A stretch of 64,000 nucleotides of DNA, from NCBI GenBank assembly GCA_041917255.1, contig JAYRYA010000018.1, forward strand, positions 1 to 64,000. Direction: 5' to 3'. Below, one piece after another: positions 7,603-17,354 of this stretch. Positions within the stretch are counted from its first letter, which is position 1; every line of letters begins with the position of its first letter. Under the pieces are notes generated by a model. The model was given only the letters and a program-made list of their open reading frames with translations. It ran no database searches and had not been told where the DNA came from. Source of the DNA: Zoogloea sp041917255. GTDB taxonomy: Bacteria; Pseudomonadota; Gammaproteobacteria; Burkholderiales; Rhodocyclaceae. The position numbers and the translations under genes were made by a program.

Positions 7603-8625
7603 CTACACGTTCACATCCACCTGCTGGACGGTGCCCACGGCCCCATCCTCACTCACCCACAGGCCCGAGCTGCGCACCGCGCCCAGCTCGGCCCCGCCGT
7701 CCTTGAGGGTGAAGGGCGTGGCACTGCGGCCGAGGTAAACCGCCCCCACGCCGCGCTCGCCCAGGCTGGCCACATCGCCGCCGCCTTCCGCGTCGGGCGT
7801 CCATACGCCCAGCCGGCCGAACACCGGGTCGGCTTCGTCGATCCAGCCGTTGCCATCGCTGTCGTACCTGGCCAGATCGGCAAAGCCGTCGCCGCTCGCC
7901 GGGCCGAACAGCTGGCGGCCGGATTGCACCTTGCCCGCGCCCACCGCGTCCAGCACCAGAAAGCCACTGCCGCTGGCGAGAAGTGGCATGTCCACGTCCT
8001 TGCCATTGCCCATCAGGTCGAAGCGGAAGCGCTGGCTGGTGAGACTCGCCGCATTGCCGCCAAAGTTGATCACCAGCGGGTCCTTGCTCACCGCCGCGTT
8101 GCCGGCGCGCAGGCTCACGCTGCTGGTTTCGGTCTCGCTGCGGCTCATGGACAGGCCAACGCTGAAATTGATGTCCTTGCCGTCGGCGGTGCGGATCGTG
8201 CCGCTCGCCTCGAAGGTGCTGGCTTCAAAGGTCTCGCGGGTTTCGCTGCGGTCATACTCGATGCCAAAGTCGGGCGGCGGCGCGGCAGCCTGCCCGGCTG
8301 ACAGGTCGGTCGCCATGTCGGTCATCGACATCACCTCGATGCGCCGGCCGGTCATCATCTCGACGATAGACTTGATGAGCGCCAGCCGCGGGTCGATGTC
8401 GGCCTCCTCGCCGTCGATCTTTCCAGCGGCTTCGGTGGCAGCGCTGTTGTCGAGATCTAGCGCCTGGCGGGCCGCGTTGGAAACCACCACACTGCGGGGT
8501 GTCGGGCGGTCGGCATCGTCCGTCGGGCGCGCGCCCACCCAGGCCCGCAGGCGTTCCGCCACCTCCGTCCTGCTCGTGCTCAGGTAGGCGGCGGAAAGGT
8601 TCAGATCGGCGGAAGCGATTTTCAT
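7603..8625 (-). CDS. Hypothetical protein with an EF-hand-like calcium loop
   Basis: A 340-residue protein of unknown function. No signal peptide or membrane segment is visible. Residues about 255-270 contain DSDGNGWIDEADPVF, a good EF-hand/dockerin-type calcium loop, embedded in a C-terminal part (about 195-300) that resembles FG-GAP/VCBS-like calcium-binding sequences. The N-terminal third is rich in Ala/Asp and begins MKIASADLNLS. The lack of a secretion signal may mean type I secretion or cytosolic location. It stands alone and faces the SH3 gene divergently. Confidence 0.65.
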   Translation of the reverse strand: MKIASADLNLSAAYLSTSRTEVAERLRAWVGARPTDDADRPTPRSVVVSNAARQALDLDNSAATEAAGKIDGEEADIDPRLALIKSIVEMMTGRRIEVMSMTDMATDLSAGQAAAPPPDFGIEYDRSETRETFEASTFEASGTIRTADGKDINFSVGLSMSRSETETSSVSLRAGNAAVSKDPLVINFGGNAASLTSQRFRFDLMGNGKDVDMPLLASGSGFLVLDAVGAGKVQSGRQLFGPASGDGFADLARYDSDGNGWIDEADPVFGRLGVWTPDAEGGGDVASLGERGVGAVYLGRSATPFTLKDGGAELGAVRSSGLWVSEDGAVGTVQQVDVNV

Positions 8626-8837
8626 GGCGGATTCCTCGAAAGGCAGCGACTTGCCTGATTCAACGGCGCCACCCCAGCCGACTTGACCACCCGACAGGGG
8701 GACGACAGCCCCTCCACACGCCGACGCGGATCGTGAAACCTGCGCTTACACAAGGAAGGCGACGGCGCCCCGCCGCCCCACTAAGATGCCACTGCCTGCC
8801 ACCGCTTCGGGCAGGTCGATCACCTACGGGAACCGCC

Positions 8838-9770
8838 ATGCCCAGCCTGTCTGCCCTGCGCCGCCCCTTCGCCGCCCTGGCGGGGAGCGCCGCCCTGCTC
8901 CTGCCCCTCACTGCCGCCGCGCAGAACGCGATCATCACCCAGCCGGCCCAGCTCTTCGCCGGCCCGGCGCCCGACTACCCTGTGCTCGCCACCGTCTATC
9001 CTGGACTGGAGGTGAGCGTCGTCGGCTGTCTGGCAGATTACATGTGGTGCGACGTGATGCTGCAGGACGGCCTGCGCGGCTGGGCCTACGGGCCGAGCCT
9101 GGCCTACGGCTGGATGGGCAACGCCCTGCCGGTGCCGGATTACGGGCCGTCCCTGGGGATTCCCCTCGTCACCTTCTTCATCGGCGACTATTGGGGCCGC
9201 CATTACCGCCACCAACCGTGGTTCGACGAATACCGCTGGCGCCAGCTTCCGCCGCCCGCGCCGCGCTTCATCCCACCCCCGCCCCGCCCCCATGGCGGCT
9301 GGCAGGCGCCCTACCCGCCGCGCTGGCAGCAGCCGGGCGTGCCTCAACCCCGTGACGACTGGCGTGAAGAACGAAGGGACGACCGGCGCGACGAGCGCTG
9401 GCGTGGCAATGACCAGCCGCCGCGCCGGGATTTCAACCGTGGCGACCGGCCCCAGGCCGCGCCCACGCCGGCGCCGCAGCAACCACCCCAGTTCCACCAG
9501 GAACCCGGCCGGAGCTTCAATCCACGCCTCGACGACAACCGCGAGCGGCGCAACGACGGCGCCCAACAGCAGCCTGCTCCGCCCCGGTTCACGCCCGTGC
9601 CGGCGCCGGCCCCCGCGCCCGTCGCCCCACAAATCCAGCCACCGCAGCCGCCGCGGCAGGAAAACCGCTTCACCCCGCCGCCTCAGCCTCAGCAACCCCA
9701 GGCCCAGCCCCAGCCACGCGGCGGCGACGGCCCGCGCAACCGCTTCGGCGGGCGGATGGAGGAGCGCTGA
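8838..9770 (+). CDS. Exported SH3-domain protein with Pro/Gln/Arg-rich tail
   Basis: A 310-residue protein. A signal peptide (about 1-29, ending AAAQ) precedes a bacterial SH3 domain (about 30-90: QPAQLFAGPAPDYP, VSVVGCLADYMWCDV, GLRGWAYG) and a conserved IGDYWGRHYR segment. The last 170 residues are low-complexity Pro, Gln and Arg. It is likely periplasmic or cell-envelope associated; SH3_3 domains often bind peptidoglycan or proteins. Two cysteines in the SH3 domain could form a disulfide. The function is unknown and the gene is not in an operon. Confidence 0.75.
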   Translation: MPSLSALRRPFAALAGSAALLLPLTAAAQNAIITQPAQLFAGPAPDYPVLATVYPGLEVSVVGCLADYMWCDVMLQDGLRGWAYGPSLAYGWMGNALPVPDYGPSLGIPLVTFFIGDYWGRHYRHQPWFDEYRWRQLPPPAPRFIPPPPRPHGGWQAPYPPRWQQPGVPQPRDDWREERRDDRRDERWRGNDQPPRRDFNRGDRPQAAPTPAPQQPPQFHQEPGRSFNPRLDDNRERRNDGAQQQPAPPRFTPVPAPAPAPVAPQIQPPQPPRQENRFTPPPQPQQPQAQPQPRGGDGPRNRFGGRMEER

Positions 9771-10234
9771 CATCCCGGGCCCGCGGCCTCGACCTCTCCT
9801 GCTCCGCTGACGGCAGGCGGAAACGCCCGCTGGGGGTGGGCCGCAGGCGCAGCTGGGAAACCGCCCGCAGAGCACGGGTGATGGCACGTCGAAGCCGATG
9901 TCGGCCCACCCGGCTTCGACGAAACCCCACCCGACGTCGATGAAATCCAACCCCCTACGGGGATGCAGCCAACCCCACGCGGGCATGAGCACTCATCGAT
10001 TTCGGCTTCGGCCAAGCCGACGTCGCCTCAAAATGTGTCGGCATGAGGGTGGCGGCGACCCCCTCGATGGATTGCGGACAGGGTCGGTGTGGGTCAGCGG
10101 GCATCGATGTCGATGAGCCTCCCGCCGACGTCGGCACCCGGAAGGTCGGGCACGATTCACCGGAAGGCAACGCCGCTGAAGTCAGACTCGTCTGCGCAGA
10201 CCACTCACCCGAGGCGGGTGGGCGAACGCGAAAA
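9771..10234. other. 464-bp gap without a gene, rich in short palindromes
   Basis: No plausible coding sequence is seen. The stretch holds four related copies of GCCGAYGTCG (near 9894, 9930, 10016 and 10124). The copy at 10124-10135 is a perfect 12-bp palindrome, and the one at 9894-9905 is nearly so. Two further inverted repeats are GTCGAAGCCG...CGGCTTCGAC (from 9889 to 9920) and CGGCTT/AAGCCG around 10003-10019. A hairpin CACCCG/CGGGTG lies just past the hoxC stop (about 10207-10222) and could end the hox transcript, though no T-run follows. Confidence 0.5.
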
Positions 10235-11674
10235 CTAGTGGACGGTGCACACCATGCAAGGATCGAAACTCCGCACCACGTGCTGCACCAGCAGCGGCTC
10301 GGCCTCCGGCAGGTCGACCAGCGCCTGCTCCAGAGCGCCGGGTATGCCGGCGGCGTCGCGGGGCGAGAAGTTCCAGGTAGTCGGCGCGATGAGCTGGTAG
10401 CGCACGATGTGACCGCCGCGCACCGTGAGCCAGTGGCCCAGCGCGCCCCGGGCGGCCTCCACCAGCCCGCAGCCCCGACCGTCGGCGGGGAGCACCGTCT
10501 GCTCGCAGAACGGACCGTCGTCCAGGGCCTTCAACCACAGCTCCATCGCCGGCACCACCAGCGCCAACTCCAGCAGCCGGGCGATCACGCGGCTCGCCAC
10601 GTTGCCGCCGTGCTCCATCACCAGCTCGCGGATCAGCGGGTGGCCGGCCACCACCTGGCGGGCCAGGGCGCCACATTCGGCCACCTGCCCCTGCCAGCGC
10701 GGCGCCTTGCACCAGGTGTAAGCGCCGTCCTTGTGTTCCACCGGGCGGGTGTCGCCCTCGGACGGATGGCGCGGCACATCGGCCTCCAGCCAGGCGTGGG
10801 AGACGTCCTCGACTACGTCGGCCGGCGCGAAAGGCTGCAGCGCGCCGGCCGGCAGATCCAGCACGCCGCGGGGGAAGAGCCAGCCGGCGTCCTTCGGATA
10901 GGCGCCGTGGCTGAGAAAGCGGTCGGTGGCGCGCCCGACCTGGGCCAGCTGCAGGTCGTCGGCGATGGCCAGGAACAGCCGGAAGTCGCTGCCCGTGGCG
11001 GGCCGCGCATCCATCCAGCGGCGCAACGCGGCGACCGAGTCGATGCCGGCGATGGCCTCCAGCCGGTCGCCGAAGAGGTGGCGCTCCAGCCAGCCGCGGA
11101 ACTCCCGCAGCGCCGCGAAGACCCGCAACCGCTCGGCGGTCTGGGGCGCGCGGGCCACGCCGCCGGGCTGCAGCGTCATGCTGTGGGGCCACTTGCCGGC
11201 CAGGCTGCCCATGATCTGCAGGAAGGCCGCCCGGGCCGGCAGGGCGTCGGCGGTGGCGCTGCCGGTGGTGGCCTTGAAGCGCGCCGCGGCAGCGTCGAAC
11301 CACGACCGGCCCCGGTAGGCGTCCCGGGCGAAATCCGGCATGAAGAAGAGATAGAAGTGGGTGAAGTGGTCGGCGAGGTTCTCGGCCGCCAGAATCAGGT
11401 TGCTCACCCGCTGGCCATTGGGCGTGGGCCGCACGCCGGCCAGATCGCCCAGCGCCGCCGCTGCCGCGGCCGACTGGGACACCGAGCAGATGCCGCAGAT
11501 GCGCGGCACGACAGCCAGCGCGTCCATCGGCTCACGGCCGATCAGGATCTGCTCGAAGCCGCGGAAGAGCGGCGAATTGACATACGCCGCCACCACCCGG
11601 CCGTCCTCGAAATCGAGGCTCACCTCCAGGTCGCCCTCGACGCGGTTGAAGGGCCCAACGACCACTCTGCTCAT
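10235..11674 (-). CDS. hoxC: Regulatory (H2-sensing) [NiFe]-hydrogenase large subunit HoxC/HupV
   Basis: A 479-residue large subunit that binds the NiFe centre. Ligand motifs are RICGICS near residue 60 and the terminal DPCMVCTVH. The protein ends exactly at the last His, with no cleavable C-terminal extension. This is characteristic of the cytosolic H2-sensor hydrogenase, which matures without an endopeptidase. With HoxB it senses H2 and controls the kinase HoxJ. Its ATG overlaps the hoxB stop by 4 nt. It is the last gene of the hox/hyp run. Confidence 0.95.
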   Translation of the reverse strand: MSRVVVGPFNRVEGDLEVSLDFEDGRVVAAYVNSPLFRGFEQILIGREPMDALAVVPRICGICSVSQSAAAAAALGDLAGVRPTPNGQRVSNLILAAENLADHFTHFYLFFMPDFARDAYRGRSWFDAAAARFKATTGSATADALPARAAFLQIMGSLAGKWPHSMTLQPGGVARAPQTAERLRVFAALREFRGWLERHLFGDRLEAIAGIDSVAALRRWMDARPATGSDFRLFLAIADDLQLAQVGRATDRFLSHGAYPKDAGWLFPRGVLDLPAGALQPFAPADVVEDVSHAWLEADVPRHPSEGDTRPVEHKDGAYTWCKAPRWQGQVAECGALARQVVAGHPLIRELVMEHGGNVASRVIARLLELALVVPAMELWLKALDDGPFCEQTVLPADGRGCGLVEAARGALGHWLTVRGGHIVRYQLIAPTTWNFSPRDAAGIPGALEQALVDLPEAEPLLVQHVVRSFDPCMVCTVH

Positions 11675-12662
11675 TTCAGCCCCGTCTTGCGGATGGCCGG
11701 CGCGAGCACCGGCGTCTCGACCACGGCGTTCTGGCGCACCCGCGCTGGCGTGGCGGACTTGGACAGCGCCGCCAGCGCCACGAACCACGCCTTGGGCATG
11801 TCGGACGGCAGCCCGATGGGGATGCCGGCCACCTTGGGCGTGCGGTCGAAGGCATGGCCCGGCGACTCGAAGCCCGGCTCGGTGCAGCTGATGCACGGAT
11901 AGCCCCCGTTGGTGCACGAACCGGCGCCGTTCCACGGCCGGGTGTTGCAGTCGGCGTGGGCCTGGGTGCCCTTGCAGCCCAGGTGCTCCATCATGCAGCC
12001 CAGGTCGCCGGGCTTTTCGGCGCTGGCCTTGAACTCGTAGAACTCGTTGCGGTTGCAGCCGTGGTGCACCAGCTGGTCGGCGTAGAAGCGCGGCCGGCCG
12101 AGGGTGTCCATGTCCGCCTCGCCGAACTGCCCGAGGGCGAGAGCCAGCAGGGTGTCGGTGACCCAGTCCGGGTGGGTCGGGCAGCCGGCCACGTTGATCA
12201 CCGGCAGGCCGGCGGCCGAGCGGTAGTCGGCCCCCAGCAGGCCACCGTGGTGATCGCCGTCGTACTGCAGGCCGATGGCGCCAGCCGGGTTGTTGCCCGC
12301 GGCGGTGATGCCGCCGTAGGCCGCGCAGGTGCCTACGCCCAGGGTGTAGCGGGCGCGGGCGGCGAGGCCTTTGACCCAGTCGATCATCGGCCGGCCGGTG
12401 CCCGCCAGCATTTGGAAGCGCCCGCTGCCATTGGGGCCGGTAAGGAGCGAGCCCTCGACGCACAGCAGATCCAGCGGCCGGGCGCCGGATTCAAACTCGG
12501 CCAGCAGCGCGCGCACTTCGTCGCCGGAGGCTTCCGACAGCGACGGATGCCAGGCCAGCGTGATGCCCGCCGACGACAGCAGCCCCAGCACGTCCCGCGC
12601 GCCGGAGCACAGCAGGGACATGGTGCAGCCGCCGCAGCCGCCGGACTGGAGCCACAGGAGGT

Positions 12663-12666
<4 letters not shown>
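11671..12666 (-). CDS. hoxB: Regulatory [NiFe]-hydrogenase small subunit HoxB/HupU
   Basis: A 331-residue iron-sulfur subunit of the H2 sensor. It starts directly with MNLLWLQSGGCGGC and has no Tat signal, so it stays in the cytosol. Cys-rich cluster ligands are visible at SGGCGGC, GTCAAYGG, AGCPTHPDW, and the C-terminal HHGCNRNEF...CMMEHLGCKG and CISC region. The proximal cluster has the ordinary CGGC spacing rather than the CTCC of the membrane enzyme. It is coupled by 4-nt overlaps to both hoxA and hoxC. Confidence 0.95.
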
Positions 12667-14149
<1,483 letters not shown>

Positions 14150-14153
<4 letters not shown>

Positions 14154-15886
14154 CGCTTGGCTGGGCTGGCCCCGGCATGGTCGCGGTGCCGGGCGAGGTG
14201 GCGCGGCGTCCAGGACTGGGGGCTCTTCATCACGAAATGGTAGCGCGCCCCGTGGAAACTGGGGTCGAAGCCATAGAAGTTGCGGTGCATCCGGGCGAGC
14301 TCTTCGTCCCGGTAGGCGGAAAGGGGTTTGGCGACTTCATCGGCCGCACGGCGGGCCTGTTTGGCGGCGAGCTGCACGGCGTAGTCCGGCGCCTCGGCGA
14401 GCGCCCGGGCGCGGGCGAGCACCTCGGCCTCGAAGGCCGGTCGGTCGGCGCCGAAGGCGGCGTCGATCACGCCGGTCTGCGCGGCGCGGGGTGCCCCCAG
14501 GGGCAGGCGCTCGGCCATGATCGCCCGAGCCGCGGCGTCGCCGACGCGTTGCGGCAGCAGGTAGGTCCAGTACTCGGAGCCGTACAGGTTGCCCATGTTC
14601 TTGTAATGGGGGTTGAGGATCACCCCCTCGCGCGCCCACACCTGATCGGCCGCCAGCGCCAGGAAGCAGCCGCCGGCGCCGGCGTTGCCACGCAGCGCAG
14701 CCACGGTGAGGCGATCGCTGAGCTGCAGGATCGCGAGGCACACGTCGTCCATCGCGTTGATGTTGGCCCAGGATTCATCCGCCGCCGAGCCGCCGGCCTG
14801 CTGCTGGGCCTCGATGCGGTTGAGGTGGATGCCGTTGGACCAGAAGTCCGCCCCGCCCTCCAGCACCAGCACACGGGTCGGCCGGGCGCGGGCGAAGGCG
14901 ATGGCGTCGATGAGGCGCCGGCACTGGTCGGTGGCCATCGCGCCGTTGTAGAAGTCGAAGGACAGCACGCCGACGGCGCCGCCAGCCTCCTCTCGGTAGT
15001 GCAGCTCGCCCCAGTCGGCGGCGTCGCGCATCAAAGGCGCCGGGCGCTCGGGCAGCTTGGCGGCCTCGGCTGCGAAGCCGACGGTGGCGGGCAGTTTGAT
15101 CCCACCGGGGCGCTTGACGTGGCCGATCCACACCGCGCCATCTCGGGTGGCGCGGAGCACGGCGCCGTCGCGGCGGGCGATGAGGTCGCCGGGTGTGACG
15201 CTAAAGTCGGGCGCGGCGGGGTGGGCGTCGAAGAGATGGCAGGGCTGGCCAAACAGCGTGTCGGCGACGCCGGGAAAGCCGTCGGCGGCGCGGATGCGGG
15301 CGAGGATGGTCGCGGTGTCGTCGCGGGCCCAGTCGATGGTGCGATCCGCCTGCCGCATCGTCGGCTGGAGCGTGCCGCGGACGGCCGGGTCGTCGGGCAT
15401 CGGTCGTTGCGGCTGCCAGCTTCCCGCTTGCCAGTCGTCGAAACGGGCCAGCGCCTCGCGCACGGCGGCCAGCGCCGCCTCGGTCACCTCGCTGCGATAA
15501 AGGCTGGCCTTGGGCGCGGCGCGCATCGGGAAGACACGGCTCGCCCACACCGGGCCGGCGTCCATTTCGGCTTCGGCCTGCAGCACGGTCACGCCCCACT
15601 CGGTCTCGCCCCGCTGGATCGCCCAGTCGAGGGCCGACGGCCCGCGGTCGCCGACGATGCCCGGATGCACGACGAGGCACGGCAGGCGCGACCACACCGC
15701 TTCGGGAATCGCCCGCTTGAGGAAGGGCGCCAGCAGCAGATCCGGCTGGAACAGCGCGACGGCCTCTTCGGTCACCGAATCGGCGATGTCGAACTCCACG
15801 GAAAGGTCGTGACCGTCCGCGACCAGCGCATCGAAGAGGCGCTGGGTGAGACTGTTGAAGCTGTGGCAGAGGACGAGGATACGCAT
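14150..15886 (-). CDS. hypX: HypX/HoxX, CO-ligand synthesis enzyme for aerobic hydrogenase maturation
   Basis: A 578-residue fusion. The N-terminal part (about 1-270) is a formyltransferase-like fold that strips formyl from N10-formyl-THF (LVVHPGIVGDRGPSALDWAI). The C-terminal part (about 290-560) is a crotonase fold (NGIHLNRIE, ALRGNAGAGGCFLALAADQVWA, NPHYKNMGNLYGSEYW). Together they release CO as the Fe ligand of the NiFe site when O2 is present. The start at 15886 gives the expected family N-terminus MRILVLCHS. It overlaps hoxA by 4 nt. Confidence 0.95.
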
Positions 15887-15905
15887 TCGGGCGGCCGGGC
15901 GGCGC

Positions 15906-16208
15906 TCACAGCACGGCTTCGAAGCCTTCGAACTGAGGCGGGCCGAGGTAGATGTCGCGGCTGCTGCCGGCACCGGCGTGGGCCTTGCGGAAGGCCTCGG
16001 AGCGCGTCCACGCCTCGAAGGCGGCGGCGGATTCCCACACCGAGTGGCTGGCGAACAGGGTGAACGCGTCCGTGGTCGGGCCCTGCAGCAGGTTGAAAGA
16101 CTGGAAGCCGGGCACCTCGTCCAGGTGGGACTCGCGCTTTTTCCAGATCTCGATGAATTCGGCCTCACGGCCAGGGGCGATGCGAAAGCGGTTCATGGCG
16201 ATGAACAT
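15906..16208 (-). CDS. Antibiotic-biosynthesis-monooxygenase (ABM) domain protein
   Basis: A 100-residue single ABM-fold protein: MFIAMNRFRIAPGREAEFIEIWKKRE, the VPGFQSFNLLQG strand, and FTLFASHSVWESAAAFEAWTRSEAF. The fold covers small monooxygenases and IsdG/HmoB-like haem-degrading enzymes. A GGAG 8 nt upstream fixes ATG 16208; a GTG 9 nt earlier is possible. It sits between hypE and hypX in the same direction with short gaps (35 and 19 nt), so it is probably cotranscribed with them. Its role in hydrogenase maturation is unknown. Confidence 0.8.
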   Translation of the reverse strand: MFIAMNRFRIAPGREAEFIEIWKKRESHLDEVPGFQSFNLLQGPTTDAFTLFASHSVWESAAAFEAWTRSEAFRKAHAGAGSSRDIYLGPPQFEGFEAVL

Positions 16209-16243
16209 GGCGGGCACTCCAGAAGGCAGAAGGGGAAACGGTA

Positions 16244-17290
16244 TCAGCAGATGCGCGGCAGCTGCTCGCCGGCGAGCCAGTCGACCATGCGGCGGCCGCC
16301 AAAGGCGGTCTTCATCTGCACGAAGCGATGGTCGTCGGCGATGACCTCGCCCACCCGGGCGGCGCGGGCACCGAGGGGATGGGCGCGCAGCGCGGCAACC
16401 AGGGCGTCGGCTTCATCGGCCGGGCACACGGCGATCAGCTTGCCTTCGTTGGCGATGTTGAGGGGGTCGAGGCCCAGGAACTCGCAGGCGGCGGCCACCT
16501 GCGGGTCGACCGGAATCGCCGCCTCGTCGAGCACGATGCCGACGCCGGATTGCTGGGCGATCTCGTTGAGGGTCGCCGCCAGCCCGCCGCGGGTCGGGTC
16601 GCGCAACAGGCGCAGGCCCGGCGCAGCCGCTATCGCCACGGCGGCGAGGCCGTGGAGCGCGGCGGTGTCGGAGCGGATTTCGGAGTCGAAGGCGAGGTTC
16701 TCGCGCTGGGCCATGATGGCCATGCCGTGATCGCCCAGGGTGCCGGAGACGATCACCGCATCGCCCGCCCGGGCATTGGCGCCAGAGAGGCTGCGGCCGA
16801 CGGGCAGCGCGCCGATGCCGGTGGTGGTGATGAAGAGGCCATCGCCTTTACCCTTCTCGACCACCTTGGTGTCGCCGGTGACCACCGGCACGCCGGCCTC
16901 GCGGGCGGCGGCGGCCATGCTGGCGACGATGCGGGCCAGGTCGGCAAGCGGGAAGCCCTCTTCGAGGATGAAGCTGGCGGCGAGATACAGCGGCCGGGCG
17001 CCCATCACCGCCACGTCATTGACGGTGCCGTGCACCGCCAGACAGCCGATGTCGCCGCCGGGAAAGAACAGCGGCGAAACCACGTGGGCGTCGGTGGCGA
17101 CCACCAGCCGCTCGCCGGGCCCGGGGGCCGGCAGCACGGCGCCGTCGTCGCCCTGGCGCAGCCATTCGTTGTCGAAGGCCTTGCCAAAGACGTCGCTGAT
17201 GAGTTGGACCATCGCGCGGCCACCGCCGCCGTGGGAGAGATCGACGCTGCCGTGACGCAGGTCGAGGGGTCGGACGTAGTTTTTCTTCAT
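16244..17290 (-). CDS. hypE: Hydrogenase maturation factor HypE
   Basis: A 348-residue PurM-like ATPase that dehydrates a thiocarbamate on its own C-terminal cysteine to thiocyanate, the source of the cyanide ligands. The required C-terminus PRIC is present. Other marks are LSHGGGGRAMVQLI at the start, VATDAHVVSPLFFPGGDIG and the DPTRGGLAATLNEIA motif. The start at 17290 gives the usual length. It works with HypF as carbamoyl donor, encoded in the same cluster, but is separated from hypD by a chemoreceptor gene. Confidence 0.97.
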   Translation of the reverse strand: MKKNYVRPLDLRHGSVDLSHGGGGRAMVQLISDVFGKAFDNEWLRQGDDGAVLPAPGPGERLVVATDAHVVSPLFFPGGDIGCLAVHGTVNDVAVMGARPLYLAASFILEEGFPLADLARIVASMAAAAREAGVPVVTGDTKVVEKGKGDGLFITTTGIGALPVGRSLSGANARAGDAVIVSGTLGDHGMAIMAQRENLAFDSEIRSDTAALHGLAAVAIAAAPGLRLLRDPTRGGLAATLNEIAQQSGVGIVLDEAAIPVDPQVAAACEFLGLDPLNIANEGKLIAVCPADEADALVAALRAHPLGARAARVGEVIADDHRFVQMKTAFGGRRMVDWLAGEQLPRIC

Positions 17291-17354
17291 GGGACGCGTG
17301 TCGTTTCGGTCGGAGGCCCGGCCGGACCGGCACGCGCGCACGTGCCGGAGCGGA

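Noticed and set aside
10207..10222. The hairpin CACCCG/CGGGTG after hoxC as a definite terminator.
   Set aside because: It is short and lacks a T-run, so it is mentioned only as a possibility in the gap description.
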